64,000 bases of DNA from Treponema sp. (GCA_017963165.1 JAGCTZ010000125.1:1-64000), one strand, 5' to 3'; shown: positions 32,438-41,702, counted from the first letter of the stretch. Notes: generated by a model not told the origin, from the letters alone. Numbers and translations are program-made.

Positions 32438-33424
32438 ATGCGCAATAAATTTGCGAAAATCTTTTTATTAACAATCACAACATTAACATTTATTGGTCTG
32501 TTCACAAGTGCTTCTAAAAAGAATGCCAGAACAAACGAGATTGTAGTTTATACCTACAATTCATTCAGCGGAGAATGGGGCGCAGGTCCTGAGATTGCCC
32601 GTCTTTTTGAACAGAAGACTGGTATTAAGGTAACTTATGCAGAAATTGGCGACAGCGGTCAGATTCTTGCAAAAGCTATTCTGGAAAAGAAAAAGCCTTA
32701 TGCTGATGTTCTTGTTGGACTTGATAATTATTCTGCAGAAAAAGCTGCTAAGAGTAAGGTGCTTTTAAGTTATAAGCCTGCTAATGTGGATGAACTTGTT
32801 CCGGCAGAATTGTCGCGCAAGCTTAACGCGGGTGCTGGTTCTGGCAAATGGCTGCTTACACCTTATGATTACAGTCATTTTGCTTTTATTTTTGATTCGT
32901 TGAGCGGACTGCCTGCTCCAACCTGTCTTGAAGATTTGACTAAGAGCGAATACAGCAAGAAAATTATTGTAATGGATTCAAAGACCAGTACTCTTGGTGT
33001 TGGTTATGAAGAATGGGTAAAGGCTGTTTACAAGAATAAGGCTGATGACTTTTTTAAGCGCATTACTCCTTCTATTCTGACTGTTGCTCCCGGCTGGAGT
33101 GTTGGTTATGGAATGTTTACAGACGGCGAGGCTCCTTTGTGCTTCAGCTATACGACAAGTCCTGCTTACCATGTTGAATATGGCGAGGGTGACCGTTTTA
33201 AGGCGCTTGTATTTACAGATGGTCATGTAATGCAGGTTGAAGGGGCTGGTATTGTAAATGGTGCTCCAAACCTTGAAGGTGCTAAAAAGTTTATGGATTT
33301 TCTTATAAGCGATGAAGCACAGAATTTGATTCCGCTTACTCAGTGGATGTTCCCTGCAAATAAAAATGTTGAGCTTCCGGCTTCGTATGCCGCTGCAGCT
33401 CCTGTGCCTAAGACAATAGAATAG
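32438..33424 (+). CDS. thiB: Thiamine ABC transporter substrate-binding protein
   Basis: 328 residues from the ATG at 32438. A signal peptide or anchor covers 1-25, followed by a type 2 periplasmic-binding fold: VVYTYNSFSGEWGAGP, AKAILEKKKPYADVLVGLDN, and a late MQVEGAGIVNGAPN block like ThiB/TbpA. A frame starting at 32417 would begin inside the riboswitch and is rejected. The TPP riboswitch and the permease and ATPase genes downstream support thiamine import. Confidence 0.9.
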   Translation: MRNKFAKIFLLTITTLTFIGLFTSASKKNARTNEIVVYTYNSFSGEWGAGPEIARLFEQKTGIKVTYAEIGDSGQILAKAILEKKKPYADVLVGLDNYSAEKAAKSKVLLSYKPANVDELVPAELSRKLNAGAGSGKWLLTPYDYSHFAFIFDSLSGLPAPTCLEDLTKSEYSKKIIVMDSKTSTLGVGYEEWVKAVYKNKADDFFKRITPSILTVAPGWSVGYGMFTDGEAPLCFSYTTSPAYHVEYGEGDRFKALVFTDGHVMQVEGAGIVNGAPNLEGAKKFMDFLISDEAQNLIPLTQWMFPANKNVELPASYAAAAPVPKTIE

Positions 33425-33425
33425 T

Positions 33426-33449
33426 GGTCCCTGAGCCTGTCGAAGGGCC
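33426..33449. repeat. Family-A repeat between thiB and the permease gene
   Basis: GGTCCCTGAGCCTGTCGAAG followed by GGCC fills the 31-bp spacer. Its GAAGGG lies about ten bases before the permease ATG and may serve as the ribosome-binding site. Confidence 0.75.
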
Positions 33450-33455
33450 TCAATA

Positions 33456-34958
33456 ATGTTACGAATCTTTTTTTACACATTATATACCGCCGTTCTTTCT
33501 ACCCTGATTGCCGCTGTAATTGGGGTGGGGACGGCTTTTTTTACAGCACGTCGTAACTTCTTTGGCCGCCGCTTTTTGCTGGCTGCGGGAATTGTTCCTT
33601 TGTGCGTGCCGCCTCTTGTAATTGCGCTTGGATATGTAAGCTTTTTTGGCGTAAATGGAATTGTGAGCGGCTGGATAAAGGGAATTGTTTCTGCTTTGTG
33701 GGGTGGTAAGTTTGATGGGCTTACTTTTTTGTATACAACTGCAGGTGTTGTAATTGCACAGGGCTTCTATAACTTTCCGCTTGTTACACGAATTGTAAAT
33801 GATGCCTGGGAACGGCTGCCTCCTCAAAATGAAAATGCCGCAAGACTTTTGGGAGCGGGTGAAGGACGGATTTTCTTTACTATAACTTTACCACGCTTGA
33901 GCGGTGCTATTGCGGCTGCGTGTATTCCTGTTTTTCTGTTTTGTTTCTTCAGCTTTATGATAGTGCTGCTTTTTTCTCCACCGGGAAACTCTACGCTTGA
34001 AGTTGAGCTTTATCATTCTGTACGCACTACACTTGATATTGGAAGCGGCATGGTTCTGGCATTGATAGAAACCTTTACGGCTATGGGTGTTGTATTTGCT
34101 TATAGTTATGTAATCAGGAAAAATCAGATTGGTGTTGAAGGGTTGTCGTTTACTGGTGTTAAGAAAAGCTGCATCGGGGGACAGCCGTTTGAAACTCGTG
34201 GTGCGCGTGCGGTTGAAATTGCGGGATTGGTTGTGTTAGGTGTGCTGGCGTTGTTGTTTTTTGTTGGGCCTGGGGCTGCGGTTTTGATTTCTTCCTTTAC
34301 GATTAAGCAGAATAATGCAGAAGTATTTGGTGTGGGATTGTATGGAGCTTTGTTTAGCTCGGCAACCTTCTGGAAGGCGTTTTTGAATTCGCTTTTGATA
34401 GGACTTTGTACTTCGGCATTGTGTTGTTTTATTTCGTTTGTTTATTCTGTTGTTATCCGAATGAAGGGGAAGCAGCAGAAGGTTTTATTCCAGCTTATTC
34501 CGGTGCTGCCAATGGCTGTTTCCTCTGTTGTTACAGGCTGGATTTTGTCGCTTATATTTGGCGGCGGTAATGTTGTGGTGCTTGTCCTGTGTCAGACTTT
34601 GCTTTTCTGGCCGGTTGGTTATAAGCAGATTCAAAATGGAATGAATCAACTTACTGGTGATACTCAGAATGCGGCATTTATTTTGTCGCGCGGGAAGCTT
34701 GATTGTGCATTGCGTTTTTATCTGCCGTCTTGCCGTAAGGTGATGTTTACAGCTTTTTGTTATTGTTTTGCCGTGAGTATTGGAGATGCAACCTTGCCAC
34801 TTGTATTAGCAATTCCTAACTTTTCTACACTTGCGCTTTACACTTACAGGCTGGCAGGGGCCTTCCGTTTTAATCAGGCGTGCGCGTGTGCTGTTGTGAT
34901 GATATTGCTGGCGGGATGTTTGTCATTTTTAAGAAGTGGTTTCAGGAGGAATAAATGA
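33456..34958 (+). CDS. thiP: Thiamine ABC transporter permease (ThiP-like)
   Basis: 500 residues with two fused permease halves, each of about six membrane helices and a coupling block: AARLLGAGEGRIFFTITLPRL near 131, and AFILSRGKLDCALRFYLPS near 408. This double architecture matches ThiP. It is in the TPP-controlled operon between thiB and the ATPase gene, which it overlaps by 4 bp. Confidence 0.88.
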   Translation: MLRIFFYTLYTAVLSTLIAAVIGVGTAFFTARRNFFGRRFLLAAGIVPLCVPPLVIALGYVSFFGVNGIVSGWIKGIVSALWGGKFDGLTFLYTTAGVVIAQGFYNFPLVTRIVNDAWERLPPQNENAARLLGAGEGRIFFTITLPRLSGAIAAACIPVFLFCFFSFMIVLLFSPPGNSTLEVELYHSVRTTLDIGSGMVLALIETFTAMGVVFAYSYVIRKNQIGVEGLSFTGVKKSCIGGQPFETRGARAVEIAGLVVLGVLALLFFVGPGAAVLISSFTIKQNNAEVFGVGLYGALFSSATFWKAFLNSLLIGLCTSALCCFISFVYSVVIRMKGKQQKVLFQLIPVLPMAVSSVVTGWILSLIFGGGNVVVLVLCQTLLFWPVGYKQIQNGMNQLTGDTQNAAFILSRGKLDCALRFYLPSCRKVMFTAFCYCFAVSIGDATLPLVLAIPNFSTLALYTYRLAGAFRFNQACACAVVMILLAGCLSFLRSGFRRNK

Positions 34959-35605
34959 GTTATTTTTCGGTAAAAAATCTTCATAAAACTTGGGAAACAA
35001 AAACTGTAGAGTTTTCTCTTGAATGTCAGAAGGGTACAATGACATGTCTGCTTGGACCAAGTGGCTGCGGTAAGTCTACTGTACTAAATATTATTGCCGG
35101 GTTGGAGCAGAATGACAAACCGCAATCACAGGAGTTGTTGGAGGGTACCTTGGTGATTGAACTTGATGGAAAACGTATCGACAGTCTTCCGCCGGCTCAA
35201 CGCGAAATAGGCATGGTGTTTCAGTCCGGGGCGCTTTTTAATCATCTTACAGTAGAAGATAATGTTGCTTACGGACTTATTTCAAAGGGAATAAAAAAAT
35301 CACAGGCACGAAAAATGGCTTCGGAATATCTAACACGATTTGATCTGGACGGCTTTGACAAACGAATGCCTCAAACCTTAAGCGGTGGCGAAAAACAGCG
35401 TGTTGCTCTTGCAAGAACTCTTATTACAGAACCTAAGCTTGTGCTTCTGGATGAGCCTTTTTCTGCGCTTGATACAGAGCTTCGTCATCGTATGGCAGCT
35501 CAACTTCGTCAATGGCAGCAGGAATTAGGCTTTACGGCAATCATGGTAACTCACGATGAGGAAGAAGCAAGGACTGTAGCAGATAAAATAGTACGAATGG
35601 ATTAA
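34955..35605 (+). CDS. thiQ: Thiamine ABC transporter ATP-binding protein (ThiQ-like)
   Basis: 216 residues with Walker A GPSGCGKST (about 33-41), Q-loop FQSGALF, signature LSGGEKQRVALA, Walker B LVLLDEP and the switch His in THDEEE. The protein lacks the C-terminal regulatory domain seen in longer importers. It overlaps thiP by 4 bp and completes the import system. Substrate assignment rests on the operon and the riboswitch. Confidence 0.87.
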   Translation: MSYFSVKNLHKTWETKTVEFSLECQKGTMTCLLGPSGCGKSTVLNIIAGLEQNDKPQSQELLEGTLVIELDGKRIDSLPPAQREIGMVFQSGALFNHLTVEDNVAYGLISKGIKKSQARKMASEYLTRFDLDGFDKRMPQTLSGGEKQRVALARTLITEPKLVLLDEPFSALDTELRHRMAAQLRQWQQELGFTAIMVTHDEEEARTVADKIVRMD

Positions 35606-35682
35606 TCGGCTTTTTGAAGAAATAAATTGATAAATTCTGTCTTTGATTTATAATTATACTATTACTATTAGGAGGCAGAATA

Positions 35683-37815
35683 GTGAAAAGCATAAGAATT
35701 AAAATCTTATTGGTAGTTGTTTTAATTTTAGTTATTGCTTCAGGATCTCAAAGTTTCCTTTCGTACAAGCGTTCTAAAGACACTTTAAACAATACTGTAA
35801 ATGAAACTTTGAACATTGTATCATCAAAGGCCGAACAGCAGATTCTTGATCAGAATGATAAGCATTTCTCTATTTTGCGGGCTCTGGCAAAAATTCAGTT
35901 TTCAAGAGATCCGGAAAACTCTCCTAATGATAAAAATACCATGATAATGGATACAAAAGACCTTGATCCTGCAACTTATGTAAGTATGGCATTTTATGAT
36001 AATGAAGGTTTCTTTTTTAATGCCGATTACAATACCCGAATGGATTTTAGCGACATGGAATATGTAAAGCAGGGTCTTAAAGGAAATGAATTTGTTTCGG
36101 ACCCTGTAATATTTAAGAAAGAAGATCTTGCCGACCGTGCCGAAGATGGACAGACAATTGATCAGGAATCTGAAGCCCAGGTTCTGCTGTTTTATTCTGA
36201 ACCAGTTTTTAATGATAATAATGGAATAGAAGGTGTTATTGTTGCCATTGTAAATGGTGACTGTTTTTCTGATATTGTTCGTAATATTGATATGGGTGGT
36301 GGAAATCATCCGGCAATTATTTCAAGAACAACCGGCCAGATCTTTGGTATGGCAAAAAATGAACAGGACAGTTACATCAATATTGGCGAAATGATGGAGG
36401 CTGATTCTTTTGTTGCTTATAAAAATGAAATTCTTGACGGAAAACAAAACAGAGTTACAATTAAATATCCTGGAAATAACAAACAGACAATTGTAGGTTA
36501 TATCCCGATTCCGGGAACTACATGGTCTCTTGTTGCTGCTGTTCCTTATGATTATTATTATGGACATCTTATAGGACTTATGAATTTTTCTATTATATGT
36601 CTGGTATTATCAATCATTATTGCTATTATTATTCTTATTCCTGTAATCAGAGCAATTGTTCGTCCTCTTAAAGTTGTAAGTCAGTCAATTAATCAGATTG
36701 CAAGTGGTAATGCAGACCTTACAAAACGAATTGAAATTAGTTCAAAGGATGAAGTTGGACGCGTAGTAGAAGGCTTTAATAACTTTTCGAACAAGCTTCA
36801 GAATATTTTGCAGAATATTAGGAATTCTCAGACAGAGCTTGAAAATGTTGGAAATGCAATGGATGAAAGTACTCAGGATACAAGTGCTTCTATTACAGAA
36901 ATTATCGCAAATATCGAAAGTGTTCATAGCCAGATTATCAAACAAAGTGAAAGTGTTTTGCAGACTGCCGGAGCCGTAAATCAGATTGCTGCAAATATTG
37001 CATCTCTTGAAAATCTTATTGTTAATCAGGCTAACGGTGTAACTGGTGCTTCTTCTGCAATCGAAGAGATGATGGTTAATATTGAATCTGTAAATAACTC
37101 GATGGATAAGATGGCTTCTTCTTTTGATAAGCTTATGCAAGATACAATGAACGGTTCTTCTAAGCAGGCAGATGTAAGTTATAAGGTTGAACAGATTGTA
37201 ACTCAGTCAAAAATGCTTCAGGAAGCAAACCTTGTTATTTCAAATATTGCCGAACAGACAAATCTTCTTGCGATGAATGCTGCAATCGAAGCTGCTCATG
37301 CCGGTGAGGCAGGAAAAGGCTTTAGCGTTGTTGCCGACGAAATCCGTAAGCTTTCCGAAACTTCTACTGCGCAATCAAAAACAATTGGTGAACAGCTTAA
37401 CAATATTCAGAATTCTATTGATGAGGTTGTACTTGCTTCAACCGATTCAAATAGTGCCTTCGTTTCTGTTGCAGAAGCAATTAAAGAAACAGATGAAATT
37501 GTTCGTCTTATTAAGGCCGCAATGGAAGAACAGACTATTGGTTCTCAGCAGATTAATAAGGCCCTGCACGAAATGAACGACAGTACTGCCGAAGTAAGAA
37601 CTGCCGGTCACGAAATGGCAGAAGGAAATAAACATATCCTTGACGAGGTAAAGAATCTTCAGGACAGCACTCTTCTTATGAAAGAAAGCATGGAAGAAAT
37701 GTCTGTCGGTGCCGAACGTATTAATGCAACCGGCGCCGGCCTGAAGGATATTTCTGAAAAACTTAAAAATGCAATTGCCCGAATTGGCGATGAAGTTCGG
37801 TTGTTTAAGGTTTAA
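35683..37815 (+). CDS. Methyl-accepting chemotaxis protein with dCache sensor
   Basis: 710 residues. One N-terminal membrane helix (8-26), a periplasmic dCache-like sensor (about 30-295, with MAFYDNEGFFFNADYNT and WSLVAAVPYDYYYG), a second membrane helix (about 300-325), HAMP, and a signalling coiled coil with tip [20 protein letters not shown] near 525. It starts with GTG behind GGAGG. Cache domains usually bind small metabolites such as amino or carboxylic acids. Confidence 0.92.
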   Translation: MKSIRIKILLVVVLILVIASGSQSFLSYKRSKDTLNNTVNETLNIVSSKAEQQILDQNDKHFSILRALAKIQFSRDPENSPNDKNTMIMDTKDLDPATYVSMAFYDNEGFFFNADYNTRMDFSDMEYVKQGLKGNEFVSDPVIFKKEDLADRAEDGQTIDQESEAQVLLFYSEPVFNDNNGIEGVIVAIVNGDCFSDIVRNIDMGGGNHPAIISRTTGQIFGMAKNEQDSYINIGEMMEADSFVAYKNEILDGKQNRVTIKYPGNNKQTIVGYIPIPGTTWSLVAAVPYDYYYGHLIGLMNFSIICLVLSIIIAIIILIPVIRAIVRPLKVVSQSINQIASGNADLTKRIEISSKDEVGRVVEGFNNFSNKLQNILQNIRNSQTELENVGNAMDESTQDTSASITEIIANIESVHSQIIKQSESVLQTAGAVNQIAANIASLENLIVNQANGVTGASSAIEEMMVNIESVNNSMDKMASSFDKLMQDTMNGSSKQADVSYKVEQIVTQSKMLQEANLVISNIAEQTNLLAMNAAIEAAHAGEAGKGFSVVADEIRKLSETSTAQSKTIGEQLNNIQNSIDEVVLASTDSNSAFVSVAEAIKETDEIVRLIKAAMEEQTIGSQQINKALHEMNDSTAEVRTAGHEMAEGNKHILDEVKNLQDSTLLMKESMEEMSVGAERINATGAGLKDISEKLKNAIARIGDEVRLFKV

Positions 37816-37823
37816 GTTTTTAA

Positions 37824-38491
37824 ATGGAAACTAGAAAAAAAGTTTTTCTCGAATGGCTCAAGATTGTTCTTGGGCTTATTGTGTTTGCATTTGGAGTACA
37901 TCTTACAATATATGCAAATATCGGACTTGCGCCCTGGGATTGTCTTGGCATGGGAATCGCAAAGCATACGCCGTTGAATTATGGAATGGCTATGACAATT
38001 ATGGCTGTTACAATTCTGATTATAGATATTCTTTTAAAAGAAAAAATCGGTTTTGGAACAGTCATAGATGCGCTTCTTACAGGAAACTTTGTTCAGACTT
38101 ATAACTCTTTGAATCCGCTGCCGGAAAATCACAACATGTGGCTTGGAATTATTATCATGTTGACCGGCTTTGTTTTTATGGCAATTGGAATGTGGATTTA
38201 CATGAGGTCACAGCAGGGATGTGGTCCGCGTGATTCTCTTTTAGTGGGCTTGGGCAAACGTATGGCAAAAAAGTTCCGATTGGAATTGTAGAGGTTATTT
38301 TGTGGGGCGTTGTGTGTTTGCTTGGATTTTTACTTGGCGGCCCTGTTGGTATTGGAACACTGATCGGAACCTTTGGTGCCGGGCTTGTAATGCAGCTTGT
38401 TTATACAATCATCCGCTTTGAACCGCGTAAGTTTAAGCACCGCGATGTATTTGCAGTTGTAAAAGAGCTTAGCAGTACGGAGGAAAAATGA
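37824..38491 (+). CDS. YczE/YitT-like membrane protein, split by a -1 frameshift
   Basis: The first frame (37824-38291) gives 155 residues with membrane helices and then stops abruptly after KRMAKKFRLEL. The -1 frame continues VPIGIVEVILWGVVCLLGFLLGGPVGIG to 38491, which completes the normal family sequence. The switch lies exactly at A AAA AAG (38267-38273), a classic -1 slippery heptamer: slipping there reads K-K-V-P-I-G. It may be programmed frameshifting, a real mutation in a six-A run, or a sequencing error. The downstream kinase gene overlaps by 4 bp, which implies that full-length translation matters. Confidence 0.75.
38267..38273 (+). promoter_or_regulatory. A AAA AAG slippery heptamer
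   Basis: In the zero frame the codons are GCA AAA AAG, so the heptamer is in the correct phase for tandem -1 slippage. The zero-frame stop follows 18 bases later (38289-38291). The -1 product is the full family-length protein. Confidence 0.5.
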
Positions 38492-39024
38492 TTTATATTA
38501 TAACAGGCGCCTCTCACACAGGAAAAACTGCTCTGGCACAAAGACTTCTGGAGGCGCTTAAATTTCCGTATCTTTCGATTGATCATCTTAAGATGGGTTT
38601 AATTCGCAGCGGCAATACAACTCTCACCCCCGAAGATGATGACAAGCTTACAGATTACCTCTGGCCGATTGTCCGCGAGTTCATAAAAACTGCAATCGAA
38701 AATAAACAGAATCTTATTGTCGAAGGCTGCTATATTCCGTTTGAATGGCGCAAGGATTTTGAGGCAGAGTATATTTCCGAAATTAAGTTTATCTGTCTTG
38801 TGTTGACTGAGCGCTACATTGACGAACACTTTGAAGATATCCGTGCTCATGGTTCAGACATAGAACGGCGCTTTGAATCTGATGAGGCAGCCCTTTCCAA
38901 AGACTATGTTAAAAAAGAAAACCTCCGTTTTACCGAAGGTTTTACAAAAGCTGGGGAACAAGTTGTTCTGATTGATCAGGATTATGAGCAGGTAATAGAC
39001 TCCCTGTGTCATTGTCGGGCTTGA
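38488..39024 (+). CDS. P-loop kinase-like ATPase
   Basis: 178 residues. Walker A GASHTGKT at 7-14, an LID-like IDHLKMGLIRSGN stretch, and NLIVEGCYIP as the Walker B strand place it with small adenylate-kinase/zeta-like P-loop kinases. The substrate is unknown. It overlaps the membrane protein by 4 bp. Its last residues (LCHCRA) and stop codon come from a hairpin repeat at 39011-39033, so the original C-terminus may have been replaced. Confidence 0.7.
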   Translation: MIYIITGASHTGKTALAQRLLEALKFPYLSIDHLKMGLIRSGNTTLTPEDDDKLTDYLWPIVREFIKTAIENKQNLIVEGCYIPFEWRKDFEAEYISEIKFICLVLTERYIDEHFEDIRAHGSDIERRFESDEAALSKDYVKKENLRFTEGFTKAGEQVVLIDQDYEQVIDSLCHCRA

Positions 39025-39033
39025 CCCGACAAT
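39011..39033. repeat. Short hairpin repeat supplying a stop codon
   Basis: ATTGTCGGG (39011-39019) pairs perfectly with CCCGACAAT (39025-39033). The kinase stop TGA is in the loop. The sequence matches the common bacterial GTCATTGTCGGGCTTGACCC type repeat. It could terminate transcription between convergent genes. Confidence 0.7.
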
Positions 39034-39037
39034 CTTT

Positions 39038-39442
39038 CTAAACGATCTCAACACATTTTTCGTTATAATCAGAAAGAAGCCCATCGTGTGACAAAAAAAG
39101 CATTTTTTCTGATTTTGCCTGACTGATAAGCATTTTGTCGAATGGATCATTATGAGGTGCGGCTTTTTTATTTCGTTTTAGAGTGTGTAAAAGATTGATG
39201 TGGTCTGGATGTAATGGTAGGAAAGAAAAACTGGCATTTTCACAGTTTAAAAGAAAATCATTGCCACTACTTATCATTCTATCTGGATGAAGAATATGCT
39301 TTATTTCAATTTCCCACATAGAAGCAATGCTAAAATAAATTGTATTTTCCAAGTCATCAATATAAGATTTTGCTTTTTTGCTTAGTTTAGAGTCTCCATT
39401 TAAATACCAGAGTGCTATATGTGTATCAAGCAGAATATTCAT
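39038..39442 (-). CDS. PIN-domain toxin, VapC-like
   Basis: 134 residues of a PIN RNase. The acidic residues of the active site are visible: Asp6 in LLDTHIALWYL, Glu near 45 in SMWEIEIK, and Asp near 98-101 in HNDPFDKMLISQA. VapC-type toxins cleave tRNA or rRNA. Its start overlaps the antitoxin stop by 4 bp, giving a standard toxin-antitoxin operon. Confidence 0.87.
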   Translation of the reverse strand: MNILLDTHIALWYLNGDSKLSKKAKSYIDDLENTIYFSIASMWEIEIKHILHPDRMISSGNDFLLNCENASFSFLPLHPDHINLLHTLKRNKKAAPHNDPFDKMLISQAKSEKMLFLSHDGLLSDYNEKCVEIV

Positions 39443-39678
39443 GCATTCACCCCAAACATAGCTGCTATTTCATCATTGCAAAAATCAATATTTTCTGGAT
39501 ATTGTAGCTGTCCTTTAGCCATGCCAAAAGAACGTATTTTCTTTTTAGAAGCAGTACGAGTAACATCATCTAATAATGAAGCAGACAGGCTGTTGATAAT
39601 ACTGAGTTTCATTTCATAGTTTAAAGTCGAAAGCAAATCTACATAATGGTCTGCAATTTTCTGTGCTGCTGGTGACAT
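39439..39678 (-). CDS. Putative antitoxin of the PIN toxin
   Basis: 79 residues; no named antitoxin family recognised. The N-terminal half is helical (HYVDLLSTLNYEMKLSIINSLSASL), and the C-terminal part, which should wrap the toxin, contains FGMAKGQLQYPENIDFCNDEIAAMFG. It is first in the pair, follows GGAGGT, and overlaps the toxin. The role is inferred from gene order and size. Confidence 0.7.
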   Translation of the reverse strand: MSPAAQKIADHYVDLLSTLNYEMKLSIINSLSASLLDDVTRTASKKKIRSFGMAKGQLQYPENIDFCNDEIAAMFGVNA

Positions 39679-39756
39679 ATAATACCTCCATGTAATAATA
39701 TAGCATGAAAATTAGAAAAAAGCATTTAAATTTCCCAGGTGATGATATTCTTTTTT

Positions 39757-40119
39757 TTATTTTGCTGTATCTACAGATTTTTTAAATGCTCTTGCAATTT
39801 CTAAGAAATTTTCTAATTGTTCAAGCGTAAGGCGATCTACAATTACATTTATTTCTTTCTTCTGCCAATCTGATTTTGTATTTTGATGGTTTGCGGGAGT
39901 TTTTTCATCTGTTCCTAAAATAAGATATTCTGTCGTAGTATTTAAAACACGAGCCATTTTTACAGCGATATCAGCAGCAGGTATTGAACCTCGGTAAAGA
40001 TACATGTTTAGTGTATTTATGCTGATGCCGACTTTTTCAGCAAAATCCGTTTTTGAAATTCCTTGATAATTCAATTCATCTAAAAGTCTTTCTTTAAATA
40101 ACAGATGTTTGTCTTCCAT
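39757..40119 (-). CDS. XRE-family transcriptional regulator
   Basis: 120 residues. A Cro/CI-type helix-turn-helix covers about 8-66 (KTDFAEKVGISINTLNMYLYRG), and a short helical C-terminus (LTLEQLENFLEIARAFKK) could dimerise. There is no S24 domain. It is divergent from the duplicated lipoprotein gene, and palindromes in the shared spacer are probable operators. Confidence 0.85.
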   Translation of the reverse strand: MEDKHLLFKERLLDELNYQGISKTDFAEKVGISINTLNMYLYRGSIPAADIAVKMARVLNTTTEYLILGTDEKTPANHQNTKSDWQKKEINVIVDRLTLEQLENFLEIARAFKKSVDTAK

Positions 40120-40128
40120 AATTTAAAT

Positions 40129-40221
40129 ATTACATCACTTGTGTAATTGAAAATTGACTTCGTGTGTTATTGAGTATAAAATAATTGTAATAACACATAA
40201 TGTGGTTATGTAATTACATAA
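40129..40221. promoter_or_regulatory. Divergent promoter with palindromic operators
   Basis: ATTACA-N7-TGTAAT (40129-40147) sits by the regulator start. TTGACT (40154-40159) with TAAAAT (40177-40182), 17 bp apart, reads toward the lipoprotein. A perfect 16-bp palindrome, TTATGTAATTACATAA (40206-40221), lies just before its ribosome-binding site. The shared TGTAAT/ATTACA words suggest one DNA-binding protein, most simply the adjacent XRE regulator. Confidence 0.6.
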
Positions 40222-40235
40222 AAAGGAGTCGAAAA

Positions 40236-41702
40236 ATGAAAACTATAGCAAAGATTATGTGTCTTTTCACAGTTTGTTTTATTTTGTTTAGTTGTAATGA
40301 TTTGCAAAATTCGAATAAAGAGTTAAATCATTCAAATGATATTCCAAGTTCACAATCTCAACTAAGTGATATTGTTTTAACTGCACAAGAAAATGGAATC
40401 CTAATTACAATTATTAAAGATGAAAAAACTACATATAAAAATCTATATATTCAAAATGTTGAAAATGAAATCGAAACGAGTGTATATAATTTAACTTGGA
40501 CTAATAATAAGATTGAGATACTTTATCCATTTTCTGAAAAAGGAAACATAAGTAAATTTAATATATGGATAAATGGTTCAAAAAAACAAACTGTTGAGAT
40601 TATGGCGATAGGGGGAATTGGATATCCCGTAACTGGACTTTTTGAGCAAATTAAAATGAAACCTAGTTATGATCCGGCATATGATTCTTTCTCAGTTACT
40701 ATTACCTCTGATGCACAGGCTATAGATGATTTTTATATTACAACAGTGAATGAAAATAATAAATTTAATAAGAATATTTCTATACAATTCTGGTTAGGAG
40801 ATCCAAAAAATGGAAGTACATTTGGAATTTCAGGTATTAGTCTTAATAACATGGTATCTGGATGTTATTATCATAACATCAATTTTTATGTGCCGCCTTA
40901 TTCAGAATATAATAATAAATTCTGTACACAGCCAATATTTAATCTTGAGTATAATGGTATACTTTGGCATCGTTATGCAAAAAATATCTCAGAAATCTGT
41001 ATGATTAATGAGAATCCGGAAAGAGATTGTTCTCAAGCAAAGAATATATCATTAACAGCACAAGATGATGGTATTTTGATCACATTGAAAAAAGATGAAA
41101 ATACTTCTTCGGCAAATTTTTATATTCAAAATATTGAAACAGGAATTAAAACAATTGCAAATAATTTAACTTGGACTGATAATAAAATCGAATTACATTA
41201 TCCTTTTTCGAAGAGTGGAGAAATCAGTAAATTCAGTCTATGGATAAATAATGCAGAAAAACAAGAAGTAGAAATATTAGCAACAGGAGGAATCGGTTAT
41301 CCTGTAACGGAACTTATTGAACAGATTAACATGGAACCAAGTTATGACCCAACTGATGATACTTTTGGTGTAAAAGTAACTACAGATGCCACAAGTATAT
41401 CTGATTTCTTTATAGATGCTGTAAATACCAATAATGATTTTAACCCAAAAGTAATTGCAATTCAATTTTGGTTAGGAACACCAAATACTGGAGCAACATG
41501 GGGATTTAGTTCTGTTGTTATTGGAAATTCTTCAGGGGTATCAGGTTTTTATAAACATATTTTTAACGGTTTCTTACCTGATTATACAGAATATGATAAT
41601 AAATGCTGTACACAAGCATGGTTTGATTTATGGTATAAGGGAATATCTTGGTCAAATTATGCAAATTCTATCTCTGAACCTTGTATTATTTCTAATCAAT
41701 AA
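40236..41702 (+). CDS. Lipoprotein with two tandem about 220-residue repeats
   Basis: 488 residues from the ATG with AAAGGAG upstream. The signal ends in a lipobox ILFSC (Cys19). Residues about 44-262 and 269-488 are two copies of one module, sharing ITLKKDE/ITIIKDE, NLTWT-NKIE, GGIGYPVT, PSYDP, IQFWLG-P and CTQ-x-F. Each copy therefore looks like a two-part beta domain. No family is recognised. The gene is AT-rich relative to its neighbours and is controlled by its own divergent regulator. Confidence 0.7.
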   Translation: MKTIAKIMCLFTVCFILFSCNDLQNSNKELNHSNDIPSSQSQLSDIVLTAQENGILITIIKDEKTTYKNLYIQNVENEIETSVYNLTWTNNKIEILYPFSEKGNISKFNIWINGSKKQTVEIMAIGGIGYPVTGLFEQIKMKPSYDPAYDSFSVTITSDAQAIDDFYITTVNENNKFNKNISIQFWLGDPKNGSTFGISGISLNNMVSGCYYHNINFYVPPYSEYNNKFCTQPIFNLEYNGILWHRYAKNISEICMINENPERDCSQAKNISLTAQDDGILITLKKDENTSSANFYIQNIETGIKTIANNLTWTDNKIELHYPFSKSGEISKFSLWINNAEKQEVEILATGGIGYPVTELIEQINMEPSYDPTDDTFGVKVTTDATSISDFFIDAVNTNNDFNPKVIAIQFWLGTPNTGATWGFSSVVIGNSSGVSGFYKHIFNGFLPDYTEYDNKCCTQAWFDLWYKGISWSNYANSISEPCIISNQ

